A DNA stretch of 64,000 nucleotides, taken from NCBI GenBank assembly GCA_945868805.1, contig CAMBMO010000007.1, positions 1 to 64,000 on the forward strand. The letters run 5' to 3'. The DNA is from Singulisphaera sp. GP187. GTDB lineage: Bacteria; Planctomycetota; Phycisphaerae; Phycisphaerales; SM1A02. Position 1 is the stretch's first letter. Each line of letters opens with the position of its first letter. Position numbers and translations under genes: made by a program. This document shows positions 1-7,697 of the stretch, in pieces. The notes under the pieces were generated by a model, which was given only the letters and a program-made list of their open reading frames with translations, had not been told where the DNA came from and did no database searches.

Positions 1-222
1 GGGGAGAAGCGCCAATTCGATGTCGGAGTTCGCACGAGTACCGATGTGCTCGATGCGGCCGCGCGCCTCGCTGACGCGCAGAGTCGCGAAGTGGATGCGC
101 TTGCGGGATACGAGATCGCGCTGATCGATCTCGCATTCGCGACAGGTACCACGCTTGGAAGTTCGGGAGTTGTGCTGCCGGATTCGGTCGACCCCGCGTC
201 AGTGCGCGATGCATGGCCATGA
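1..222 (+). CDS. TolC-family outer membrane efflux protein, C-terminal end (5' partial)
   Basis: Reading frame 1 is open from the first base to TGA at 220-222, giving the last 73 residues of a protein whose start lies upstream. The fragment contains FDVGVRTSTDVLDAAARL, then a DAQSREVDALAGYEIALIDL helix and a short Gly-Thr tail. This is the end of the long periplasmic coiled coil of TolC-type outer membrane channels, where the VGxRTxxDVLDAxxxL motif is characteristic. Such channels couple to an inner-membrane RND or ABC pump through a membrane fusion protein. Those partners are not visible here and may precede the window. The pump pair at 16103-20610 lacks its own TolC gene, but a link is only inference. 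A 22-bp tandem array begins seven bases after the stop. Confidence 0.75.
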   Translation, partial: GEKRQFDVGVRTSTDVLDAAARLADAQSREVDALAGYEIALIDLAFATGTTLGSSGVVLPDSVDPASVRDAWP

Positions 223-228
223 GAGACG

Positions 229-426
229 ATCGCGATGGATGGGAAGCGGAATCGCGATGGACGGGAAGCGGAGTCGCGATGGATGGGAAGCGGAGTCGCG
301 ATGGATGGGAAGCGGAATCGCGATGGATGGGAAGCGGAATCGCGATGGATGGGAAGCGGAGTCGCGATGGATGGGAAGCGGAATCGCGATGGATGGGAAG
401 CGGAATCGCGATGGCCGCGAAAGGGA
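229..426. repeat. 22-bp tandem repeat array (8 copies plus degenerate ninth)
   Basis: The unit RTCGCGATGGATGGGAAGCGGA (22 bp) repeats head to tail from 229. Copies start at 229, 251, 273, 295, 317, 339, 361 and 383. The ninth, from 405, keeps only its first half before diverging. Copies differ only at the first base (A or G) and by one T-to-C change in copy 2. Each A-form unit begins with the palindrome ATCGCGAT. The unit length is not a multiple of three, so all frames stay open and several false ORFs cross it. There is no spacer variation, which excludes a CRISPR array. The near-identity suggests recent slippage expansion. Confidence 0.95.
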
Positions 427-546
427 CCTCCCGGCGCTCAAACATCCTCGGCGACCGACACGATCAGTCCAACTGTGCTTCGAGAGCAAACGTAGTCGGC
501 CGCCTGCGGAACTCGCGCGGGAGGTCCTTTCGACGGCACACACGGT
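421..546. repeat. Dispersed inverted-repeat-bounded element, copy A
   Basis: Left arm 424-433 (GGACCTCCCG) pairs perfectly with right arm 518-527 (CGGGAGGTCC). A G-U and two A-T pairs extend the stem to 421-530. Blocks shared with copy B at 20664-20760 are GCTCAAACAT just inside the left arm, AACTCGC just before the right arm, and a TTCGA-CGGC-CACACG block after it. The interior of about 84 nt is poorly conserved and 26 nt longer than in copy B. A T-run at 551-558 follows. It lies between the TolC-type gene and ssrA and could end transcription of either. No coding potential is convincing. Confidence 0.6.
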
Positions 547-561
547 TTCAGTTTTTTTGAA

Positions 562-632
562 CGCGAAGGCGCCCGTAAAACTGAATCGGAACTCAGGGCG
601 CGAAGGCGCCCGTAAAAATAGCGCCCGTAAAA
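562..632. repeat. Short direct repeats adjoining the ssrA 3' end
   Basis: The 12-mer GCGCCCGTAAAA occurs at 569-580, 606-617 and 621-632. The first two copies share a longer 19-bp unit (CGCGAAGGCGCCCGTAAAA at 562-580 and 599-617). On the minus strand, immediately downstream of the mature tmRNA 3' end, the copies read as T-runs followed by GC-rich sequence. They may contribute to 3' processing or termination, but no classic hairpin-plus-T-tract was found. Confidence 0.6.
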
Positions 633-633
633 A

Positions 634-982
634 TGGAGCCGAGGGGAGTCGAACCCCTGTGCCGATCCAGATGAAAAGCCGCATCTACGCGTGTAGCCGT
701 CCATTCAATCTCGGTCTGCGCTCCGTTGGACGGCGTCGTGCAGCAGACCTTGGCACGCAATTTTCTCGTTCCTCTGCGGCGTGCCAGCCCTTTGGAACCA
801 GCCCGATTTGTGTCGGTCCCCCGCCTCATCGGGCGTCAAGCGGGGTGACCGCGCGACCAAATTAGGCCGCGAGTGCGTACTGCGTATTGGCAGACGTGTT
901 TTGCATCCTTTTTACGTGGCCTGGATGCTCCACGACGCGCTACGACAGACCATGGCTGGCCGGTCGAAGCCAATTCGGCCCC
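634..982 (-). ncRNA. ssrA: Transfer-messenger RNA (tmRNA)
   Basis: Read on the minus strand, the RNA starts GGGGCCGAATTGGCTTCGACC and ends in a tRNA-like domain with a T-arm (CAGGGGTTCGACTCCCCT) followed by CGGCTCCA. The 5' GGGGCCG pairs along its whole length with 3' CGGCTCC, including one G-U, to form the acceptor stem. The A at 634 is the discriminator and CCA is not encoded. An internal reading frame ends NTSANTQYALAA then TAA at 862-864. YALAA is the usual protease-recognition end of the SsrA tag. The RNA rescues stalled ribosomes and marks the nascent chain for degradation. At 349 nt its length is normal for a one-piece tmRNA. The exact resume codon was not assigned. Confidence 0.93.
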
Positions 983-1065
983 GAGTTGTCAAAGAGCACC
1001 CCGTCACAGGACGGCACAGCATTCTACGGTGCTTCTGGGTGATTGGCGACTTATACTCTCCAGTT

Positions 1066-2202
1066 GTGCGTCGCTTTGGGAAAAAAATCCAGTTGATTGG
1101 CGGATTGATCCTCCTCACGATCTCAATTGCGTGCGATCGGACAGCCATTTCCCAAATTTCAGTGGAGCAAGGTTTATCTCAGCAAGATTCATCACCGAAG
1201 GACTCACCACCAGTGACTACTAAAACCGTCGCAACGCATGGGCGCACATATTCCAAGTCTGCATTCGATGTCACTCCGCTCTCAAGGGCCGCGGTCGCCG
1301 AGCTTGCGACGAAACTCGATCCAGAGACATTTAGAGTGACGCAGAATTCGGGGACGGAACCTGCTTTCTGCGGCAATCTGGTCGACAACAAGAAAGACGG
1401 CGTCTACTGCTGTGTGGTTTGCGGATTGCCTCTCTTCGCAAGCTCTCACAAGTTCAATTCGGGCACAGGCTGGCCGAGTTTCTTCGCCTCGGTCGACCCG
1501 CAACATGTTTCGCGGCGCGAAGATCGCGCGCACGGCATGATCCGAATCGAGATCAACTGCGCCCGTTGCAATTCGCATCTTGGGCACGTCTTCGAAGATG
1601 GTCCCGCACCAACTGGACTTCGGTACTGTCTCAACAGTGCATCACTTGTTTTCCGTGAAAAGGGATCGACCATGCCGAAAGAGAGCCAGCCTGTTTCAAC
1701 CCAAGTGGCGTACTTCGCGGGCGGTTGTTTTTGGGGCGTGGAGCACATCTTTCAAGAGGCTCCTGGGGTCATCACTGCGGAAAGCGGTTACATGCAAGGC
1801 AAGACGGAGAATCCGACATACGCACAAGTCTGTGCGCACGACACTGATCACGCTGAAGCGGTCAAGGTTGTATTCGACCCTGCCGCGATCTCATTTGAAC
1901 AACTGCTCGACGGATTTTTTCGCATGCACGATCCAACGCAAGTGAACCGTCAGGGCCCGGACAGCGGAACGCAGTATCGGAGTGGTGTGTACTGCTCGTC
2001 GCCCGAACAACTCGCGCAGGCGAAGGCGTTCGTTGCAAAATTGACGGCTGGGAAGAAGTTTGCGCAACCGATCGCAACGCAAATCGAGCTCGCGAAGAAG
2101 TTTTATCCCGCAGAGGAGTATCACCAGGACTATGTCGATAGGACGGGACAGACCTGTCATGTCGGGAATCCGTGGCCTGAAGTCCTAGGCGTGGCGAAGT
2201 AA
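1066..2202 (+). CDS. msrBA: MsrB-MsrA fusion, exported peptide-methionine sulfoxide reductase
   Basis: The 378-residue protein repairs oxidised methionine; MsrB reduces R- and MsrA reduces S-sulfoxides. The N-terminal domain has both zinc-binding CxxC pairs (CVVC and CARC) and the MsrB active site RYCLNS with Cys188. The C-terminal domain has the MsrA motif GCFWG with Cys221. I chose GTG at 1066 because it yields a basic n-region (VRRFGKK) and a hydrophobic stretch ending SIAC, a weak lipobox or signal peptide, so the enzyme probably acts in the periplasm or envelope. A longer frame upstream runs into ssrA and is not credible. ATG at 1672, just before the MsrA domain, could allow separate translation. 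The stop overlaps the next start (TAATG). Confidence 0.9.
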   Translation: MRRFGKKIQLIGGLILLTISIACDRTAISQISVEQGLSQQDSSPKDSPPVTTKTVATHGRTYSKSAFDVTPLSRAAVAELATKLDPETFRVTQNSGTEPAFCGNLVDNKKDGVYCCVVCGLPLFASSHKFNSGTGWPSFFASVDPQHVSRREDRAHGMIRIEINCARCNSHLGHVFEDGPAPTGLRYCLNSASLVFREKGSTMPKESQPVSTQVAYFAGGCFWGVEHIFQEAPGVITAESGYMQGKTENPTYAQVCAHDTDHAEAVKVVFDPAAISFEQLLDGFFRMHDPTQVNRQGPDSGTQYRSGVYCSSPEQLAQAKAFVAKLTAGKKFAQPIATQIELAKKFYPAEEYHQDYVDRTGQTCHVGNPWPEVLGVAK

Positions 2203-4298
2203 TGTTTCCATCGTTAATTGATGGAGTGGCTGTACTCGTCTTGGCGCAGGCGGCGACATCGCCATCAGCTGTGCCTGAGAAGAGTGCCGAGTTTCTTCGG
2301 GCTCTCAAAGCGATTCCCACCCCGGCGAAATTGCGTGAATGGCACGATCTGCTGGGAAGCGAGCCCCATGTCGCGGGAACGGACGGCGATGCGCGCGAGA
2401 TCCGCAGAATCGAGTTGGCTTTTTCCCAGATGGGACTCGAAGTTGAGACCCACGATTTTTGGCCGCTGCTCGCACGTCCTATCGCGGCGAGGGTCGAGAT
2501 CGTTGAGGACGCGAATTCGAATCACGCTCGCGGCTCGATCGGCGACCCGAGCAGCTCGTCGCGACGGGGCGTTCTTCCTGTCATCGAAAAGAATCTCGCA
2601 GAAGATCCGGCCGCCGCACATCCAGATCTCACATGGGGTTGGAACGCATATAGCGCGTCGGGCGATGTCACCGCCGAAGTCGTCTATGCAAACTATGGAA
2701 CGCGCGAGGACTTCACGCGGCTGAAGGATCTCGGTATCGACCTGAAAGGCAAGATCGTCATCGCGCGCTACGGCGGAAACTTTCGTGGATACAAGGCGAA
2801 GTTCGCAGAGGAAGCTGGTGCGGTTGGATTGATCATCTACATCGATCCTGGTGACAGCGGTTACACCAAGGGCGATGTCTACCCAACCGGAACTTGGGCC
2901 AATGACTCGTGCATCCAACGTGGATCGATCATCAGTCTTCCCTATCCGGGCGATCCACTGACGCCGGGAGTGCCCGCGACGAAAGATGCGACTCGACTTG
3001 ACCCCGATTCGATCGACTTGCCGAAGATCCCCGTGCAACCAATTGGATATGGCGCTGCGGGGAAGATCCTCGCTTCGATGTCTGGCAGGGAGGTGCCCGA
3101 TGCGGCATGGCGCGGAGGATTGCAGATGCCATACCGCCTCGAGGGTGGATCCGCGCTCAAAGTGCGGATGAAAGTCGAACAGAAGCGAGAAGTTCGTCGC
3201 ACTGCGAATGTCATCGCACGACTGAAGGGCACCGCCAACGACGGGTCGGTCGTCATCGTCGGTTGTCATCACGATGCGTGGGGATTCGGTGCGGCCGATC
3301 CACTCGCGGGCACGATCGTGCTGATGGAAACTGCGCGTGCATTCTCGGAGTGCGCCGCGAAGGGGATGCGCCCAAGGAGCGACATGTTGTTCTGCGCTTG
3401 GGGCGCGGAGGAGTTTGGGATCATCGGATCGGTGGAGTGGGTCGAGGCACACGAGTCCGAACTCGCCAATGCAATCGTGTACATCAATCTCGACATGGCA
3501 TCGATGGGACCGAATCTCGGACTTTCATCTTCCGCATCGATTCAGCGTGCCGTTGCGCAAGCGTGTGGGATCGACGCGTCAAAGGTCGGTGCTGTCGGCG
3601 GAGGGAGCGACCACGTTGGATTTCTGTTTTGGTCGGGTGTCCCATCCGTGACAATTGGAGCGAGTGGCGCGCCTGGAACCAGCTATCACTCGAACTACGA
3701 CACGGTTGCGTGGTATCGAAAGACGGTGGGGGAGGATTACGCAAGCGCGATGCTCGTGACCGATGCGACGCTCGCGACGGTCGTGGAATTCTCACAGAGT
3801 GTTGTGCCACCGGTATCTGCTGTGTCGCTTGTTGCGTCGATTCGAAAGAACTGCGCCGACATGAAGGCGGCCGATGCAGCACGCCCATCGCCATTGGTCG
3901 ATGCGCGCAGGGCCGCGATCGATCAAGTCGACGGATGCTTCGCCAGCTTGGAAGATTCCGCCAAAGCATTTGATCTCTCTCTGCTCTCTGCTCGGTCGAA
4001 CTCAAGATCAGCCGGCGGGCTAGTCGAAGTAGCGACACAAAAAATGGCGGCTCGCTCACGGTCGCTCGATCGAGCGTTTTTGGATCGTGATGGCGTTCCA
4101 GGACGCCCATGGTTCCGCAACCTCGCAATCGCATCCGATAAGGACAGTGGATACCGCGGGATGGCACTCCCGTCCCTTGCCGATGCGGACGATGCCACGG
4201 CGGTCGTAGCGGCCGCAGAACGCCTCTGCGCGTGTGCAACGCGACTGAGGGCGATCCTTCTGGAGGAGACCGTTTCCGCACCAGATCCTGCCAAATAA
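2202..4298 (+). CDS. M28-family metallopeptidase (glutamate carboxypeptidase II-like)
   Basis: The 698-residue protein has a short hydrophobic N-terminus, a PA-type insert (about residues 130-260) and an M28 zinc-peptidase domain. The co-catalytic zinc ligands of this family are visible: His356 in CHHDAWGFG, Asp366 in AADP, Glu404 in AEEFG (Glu403 is the general base), Asp431 in NLDM and His496 in YHSNYD. The domain order matches glutamate carboxypeptidase II and transferrin-receptor-like peptidases, which release C-terminal residues from peptides. The substrate cannot be told from sequence. Export is likely, but the signal sequence is weak. It overlaps the end of msrBA by one base and is probably co-transcribed. 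Confidence 0.88.
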   Translation: MFPSLIDGVAVLVLAQAATSPSAVPEKSAEFLRALKAIPTPAKLREWHDLLGSEPHVAGTDGDAREIRRIELAFSQMGLEVETHDFWPLLARPIAARVEIVEDANSNHARGSIGDPSSSSRRGVLPVIEKNLAEDPAAAHPDLTWGWNAYSASGDVTAEVVYANYGTREDFTRLKDLGIDLKGKIVIARYGGNFRGYKAKFAEEAGAVGLIIYIDPGDSGYTKGDVYPTGTWANDSCIQRGSIISLPYPGDPLTPGVPATKDATRLDPDSIDLPKIPVQPIGYGAAGKILASMSGREVPDAAWRGGLQMPYRLEGGSALKVRMKVEQKREVRRTANVIARLKGTANDGSVVIVGCHHDAWGFGAADPLAGTIVLMETARAFSECAAKGMRPRSDMLFCAWGAEEFGIIGSVEWVEAHESELANAIVYINLDMASMGPNLGLSSSASIQRAVAQACGIDASKVGAVGGGSDHVGFLFWSGVPSVTIGASGAPGTSYHSNYDTVAWYRKTVGEDYASAMLVTDATLATVVEFSQSVVPPVSAVSLVASIRKNCADMKAADAARPSPLVDARRAAIDQVDGCFASLEDSAKAFDLSLLSARSNSRSAGGLVEVATQKMAARSRSLDRAFLDRDGVPGRPWFRNLAIASDKDSGYRGMALPSLADADDATAVVAAAERLCACATRLRAILLEETVSAPDPAK

Positions 4299-4311
4299 GT
4301 GGCGATTGGAT

Positions 4312-4339
4312 TTGGCAATTTGGCCTTCAACGCTATAGT
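4312..4339 (+). promoter_or_regulatory. Candidate sigma70-type promoter
   Basis: TTGGCA at 4312-4317 and TATAGT at 4334-4339 are separated by 16 bp, upstream of the sugar dehydrogenase gene whose ATG is at 4412. The leader carries a small hairpin (CACCCC at 4351-4356 with GGGGTG at 4364-4369). This is a consensus match only. Confidence 0.45.
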
Positions 4340-4411
4340 TTGTCTGGAATCACCCCTCTTTCGGGGGTGCTATCGTTCATTCGGACCAGTTTCAGCTCAG
4401 AAAGAGAACCC

Positions 4412-5791
4412 ATGCGCCTAAAGCTCGCCATCGTTGTAGGACTATCTGCTCTCGTCGCCTCGACCGCATCTGCGGGGGTGACCGCGATCAAGCCAAAGCT
4501 TGTCATCGGTACGGGGTTGACCTATCCAACAACGATTGCAAGCGCGCCTGGCGATACGACGCGACTGTTCATTTGCCAGAAGCGTGGAGTGATCTCGATC
4601 ATTGACATCTCTGGAGCAACGCCGACGCTTCTTGCAACTCCGTTTCTCGACATCGACTCGCTCGTGACTGGTGGTGCAAGTACTGGCGACGAACAAGGAT
4701 TGCTCGGGCTTACTTTCGACCCGGACTACACGGTCAATGGTCAGTTCTATGTTTATTACACGACCGCGTCGACGAATTTGGTCGCGCGCTATTTGAGATC
4801 AACCACCAATCCAAATGTTGCGCAGACGACTGGCGTGACACTCATGAGTTGGGCCGATCCCTATACGAATCACAATGGCGGATGCATCAACTTCAAACCT
4901 GGTACGCGAGATCTGTACATCGGCACTGGTGACGGCGGAAGCGGAAACGACCCAGCTGGTAACTCGCAGAACCTGCTGAGCAAGTTGGGCAAGATGCACC
5001 GGATCACCCCGACGGTCGGCGGAGCGACCCCGTACCACACGATTCCAGCGGATAATCCATACGTTGGAGGTGCGTCGACGGTGGACGACAGTGTCTGGGC
5101 GTACGGCCTGCGAAACCCATGGCGATGGTGCTTTGACAGTGCCAATGGCGACATGTACATCGCGGATGTCGGACAGAATGCGGTCGAGGAAGTGGATTAC
5201 GCGCCGTCGAATGTTGCTGGCGGGCGAAACTATGGTTGGCGCTGCACCGAAGGATCATCCTGCACCGGACTCACCGGCTGCACATGCAACGGCGCGACGC
5301 TGACTGCGCCTGTACGCACGTACACGCACAATGCGGCGGGCGGATACTCGATTACCGGTGGCAATGTCTATCGCGGCTGCGCGATGCCTGCGATGCATGG
5401 AATCTATTTCTATGTCGACTATTCCACCAACAATTCATGGTCGTTCAAAATGGTCGGCGGAGTCGTGACAGAATTCGTCACGCGCAATGCAGAACTTGCG
5501 ACATCAACGACTGGCGTCGCTGTCAACCAAATCGCTTCTTTCGGAGAAGATGGCAATGGCGAGATCTACATGGCAGATCACGGCGGTCAGATTTACAAGA
5601 TCGTTCCAGCCGCTGGCGAAGTCGTCTGCAATCCACCGAATCCATCCGACCTCAACGGCGACGGAGCTGTCGATGGTGCCGATCTCACCCAACTCCTCGG
5701 TTGTTGGGGAGGGACCTGTGGCGACATCAACCAAGATGGTTACACAGATGGTGCAGACATGACGACATTGCTCGGCGCGTGGGGCACTTGA
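4412..5791 (+). CDS. Secreted PQQ-type glucose/sorbosone dehydrogenase with dockerin-like C-terminus
   Basis: The 459-residue protein starts MRLKLAIVVGLSALVASTASA, a clear signal peptide. The body is a six-bladed propeller of the glucose/sorbosone dehydrogenase family, shown by EQGLLGLTFDPDY, a long NHNGG...LYIGTGDGG stretch, YGLRNPWRW, IADVGQNAVEEVDY and YSITGGNVYRG. These soluble enzymes oxidise sugars with PQQ; the actual substrate is unknown. The last 50 or so residues hold two calcium-loop repeats (DLNGDGAVDGADL and DINQDGYTDGADM, each followed by LLGxWG), the Phycisphaerae dockerin-like anchoring tail. ATG at 4412 is chosen for the signal peptide and the AAAGAGAA stretch upstream. It appears to be a single-gene transcript. 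Confidence 0.88.
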   Translation: MRLKLAIVVGLSALVASTASAGVTAIKPKLVIGTGLTYPTTIASAPGDTTRLFICQKRGVISIIDISGATPTLLATPFLDIDSLVTGGASTGDEQGLLGLTFDPDYTVNGQFYVYYTTASTNLVARYLRSTTNPNVAQTTGVTLMSWADPYTNHNGGCINFKPGTRDLYIGTGDGGSGNDPAGNSQNLLSKLGKMHRITPTVGGATPYHTIPADNPYVGGASTVDDSVWAYGLRNPWRWCFDSANGDMYIADVGQNAVEEVDYAPSNVAGGRNYGWRCTEGSSCTGLTGCTCNGATLTAPVRTYTHNAAGGYSITGGNVYRGCAMPAMHGIYFYVDYSTNNSWSFKMVGGVVTEFVTRNAELATSTTGVAVNQIASFGEDGNGEIYMADHGGQIYKIVPAAGEVVCNPPNPSDLNGDGAVDGADLTQLLGCWGGTCGDINQDGYTDGADMTTLLGAWGT

Positions 5792-5839
5792 TCAGTTTCC
5801 CGACGCCTGTCGAATGAACCGGGGTCTCTCGTTTTCTCG

Positions 5840-6574
5840 CTAGATTTTCGCGTGCGCGTGTGACTTTGCGCGGATTCGAAGATTGATCATCTCAATCACC
5901 AGCGAAAATCCCATCGTGAAATAGATCGCGCCCTTTGGAAACTTGACGTGAACCGACTCAAGCATAAGTGCCGCGCCAATGAGGACGAGGAAGGAGAGCG
6001 CGAGAGTCTTCAGTGTCGGGTGGCGCTCGATCAATCGCGAGACTGATCCGGCGAAGATTGCCATGACGGCGACGGCGAGAACGATCGCGGCGATCATGAT
6101 CGTGAGATTGTTTGCCATGCCGATGGCAGTGATCACGGAATCGATAGAAAAGATGATGTCCATCATGCAGATCTGCGCCAAAATGAGTGACATCGTTGCT
6201 CGCTTCTTTGATGATTTCAAGGCATCGTTTGGCGATTCAACTTGATGATGCATCTCGAGCACAGCCTTGGCCATCAGGACCATTCCGCCGATGCCGAGGA
6301 CGAGATCGCGGACGCTTGGTTCGAATGCGTGACCGAGGATCGAAGTTGTGAAGAGGGGTGTCGTTAGCTTTGCGAGCCAATCGATGCAAAGCAAGAGCAG
6401 AATGCGAATTCCCATCGCGAGGCCGAGCCCCCAATGGCGAGCGGTCTTACGTTGTTCCTCCGGAAGTCGACCTGAGAGGATTGCGATGTAAACGACATTG
6501 TCGATTCCAAGAACGATCTCAAGCGCACTCAATGTCACGAAGGCGATCAGATTGTCAAAGGTCAGGAGTTCCAT
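5840..6574 (-). CDS. TerC-family integral membrane protein
   Basis: The 244-residue protein has the TerC fold of about seven membrane helices. The two conserved acidic motifs are present: LEIVLGIDNVVYIAI near the N-terminus and DIIFSIDSVITAIGM in the middle. TerC proteins are linked to tellurite resistance and metal (Mn2+) export to protein-loading machinery. ATG at 6574 is chosen over an in-frame TTG at 6598 because homologues begin just before the first helix (MELLTFDNL). The divergent DUF1573 gene starts only 16 bp away, so promoter elements must lie within the coding ends. Confidence 0.88.
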   Translation of the reverse strand: MELLTFDNLIAFVTLSALEIVLGIDNVVYIAILSGRLPEEQRKTARHWGLGLAMGIRILLLLCIDWLAKLTTPLFTTSILGHAFEPSVRDLVLGIGGMVLMAKAVLEMHHQVESPNDALKSSKKRATMSLILAQICMMDIIFSIDSVITAIGMANNLTIMIAAIVLAVAVMAIFAGSVSRLIERHPTLKTLALSFLVLIGAALMLESVHVKFPKGAIYFTMGFSLVIEMINLRIRAKSHAHAKI

Positions 6575-6590
6575 TTCGGTGGGGTACGAT

Positions 6591-7697
6591 ATGGACAAGA
6601 TGAATTCCTCGCGAGTGTCGATTTCCGTTGTTTGGGTGCTTGTCGTTGTCGCAGCGTTTCACGGCACATTGAGCGAGCAAACGGCAACGGGTCAGACGGT
6701 CGAACAGACGTCACCGCCGGCTCCAGTGTCGATCGATCCTCCCATCGTCGACTTCGGGAAAGTTCCTCCCGGCTCGAAGCTTCCTGCGAAATTCGCGATT
6801 CGAAATCTCGGCTCGAAACCCATCACCATAAAATCGGTCATTCCGAGTTGCAAGTGCACTGGCGTCAATGCACTCGCGGGATCGGTGATCGCGCCGGGCG
6901 CATCGGTCGAGCTGCTTGCGACGCTCGAAGTTCCTGGAACTCCTGGCGAAAAGGAGGCAAAGGTTTTTCTGACCTTTGAGGGGTTTGGAGCCCCCAGGAT
7001 GGCCGTTATCAAGGCCGATGCGAGTCTGCCGATTCGGGCGAGCCCCGCGTACATCGATTCGCTCAAGTCCGTCGTCGAAGGGACGATCCAAGTGACGAGC
7101 GAAGACGGCAAGCCATTTTCCATTCTCAGTGCCGGGGGCGCCACGCCGATGTTCGTTGGATTCGATCTAGCGAAAGACGCGCCGAGCGCGCAGTACACAC
7201 TTCGTTGGAGGGTGCCAAACACGCCTTGCGAGTTGATGCCACTTTGGTGGATCGTCGAGACCGACCGTGCGAATTGTCCACTCGTCGCAATGCGGATCCG
7301 AAACGAATGCACTGGGTCAGCAGCCGACCCGACGAAGACAGCTCGATACTGGTTTTTCCCAGAGGCACTCGGAGTCGCAGGTCGACTTTGCGCGGGGGAG
7401 TCCACGGTCGTGCCAATCGTCATCGAGCACTACAACCCCAGGGGCAAGGGAGCGATCGTCCGACCGGACTGGGCCGAGGTCAAGGCAGTTCGATCGCTTT
7501 CGCCTCAGCTCACTGCGACGCTCGATGGAATTCGGCCAGGAGGCAAGGACGATCTGGCGGTGCTGATTCGAGTCTCCCCGACCGCTGGAGTGAATGGGGT
7601 TATCTACGGGATGGTCGAGATCGAAACGGCGACGGGCAAGGGAGTCTGCGCAATCTCGATGCAAGCGTGCGAGAAACAGGTGGAATCGAAGCCGTGA
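6591..7697 (+). CDS. Exported DUF1573-domain protein
   Basis: The 368-residue protein begins MDKMNSSRVSISVVWVLVVVAAFHG, a signal peptide or N-terminal anchor; ATG at 6600 is an alternative start. Residues of about 45-150 form a DUF1573 domain, an Ig-like fold with the hallmark FGKVPPGSKL...FAIRNLGSKPITI...PSCKCT. These domains are common in Planctomycetota and Bacteroidetes envelope proteins and have no enzymatic role known to me. The remainder continues as a second beta-rich segment without a recognised motif. The stop overlaps the GTG of the next gene by four bases, so translational coupling to the phosphoesterase is likely. Confidence 0.8.
   Translation: MDKMNSSRVSISVVWVLVVVAAFHGTLSEQTATGQTVEQTSPPAPVSIDPPIVDFGKVPPGSKLPAKFAIRNLGSKPITIKSVIPSCKCTGVNALAGSVIAPGASVELLATLEVPGTPGEKEAKVFLTFEGFGAPRMAVIKADASLPIRASPAYIDSLKSVVEGTIQVTSEDGKPFSILSAGGATPMFVGFDLAKDAPSAQYTLRWRVPNTPCELMPLWWIVETDRANCPLVAMRIRNECTGSAADPTKTARYWFFPEALGVAGRLCAGESTVVPIVIEHYNPRGKGAIVRPDWAEVKAVRSLSPQLTATLDGIRPGGKDDLAVLIRVSPTAGVNGVIYGMVEIETATGKGVCAISMQACEKQVESKP

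Noticed and set aside
229-426. CRISPR array
   Set aside because: Units abut with no unique spacers and no cas genes are present.
1-546. Array and element as an integrated mobile element at ssrA
   Set aside because: No integrase, no duplicated ssrA 3' end and no second boundary could be found in the window.
155-865. Overlapping long frames on both strands across the 22-bp array
   Set aside because: A repeat whose length is not a multiple of three stays open in every frame if the unit has no stop; the predicted chains are Met-Gly-Ser/Arg-Asp-Gly repeats that run into ssrA.
2265-3452. 395-residue minus-strand frame opposite the M28 peptidase
   Set aside because: Arg/Ser/His-rich shadow with no motif; the plus strand has all five zinc ligands.
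7205-7693. N-terminal extension of the metallophosphoesterase
   Set aside because: It reads out of frame through the DUF1573 gene and is Arg-rich; GTG 7694 overlapping the previous stop is the natural start.
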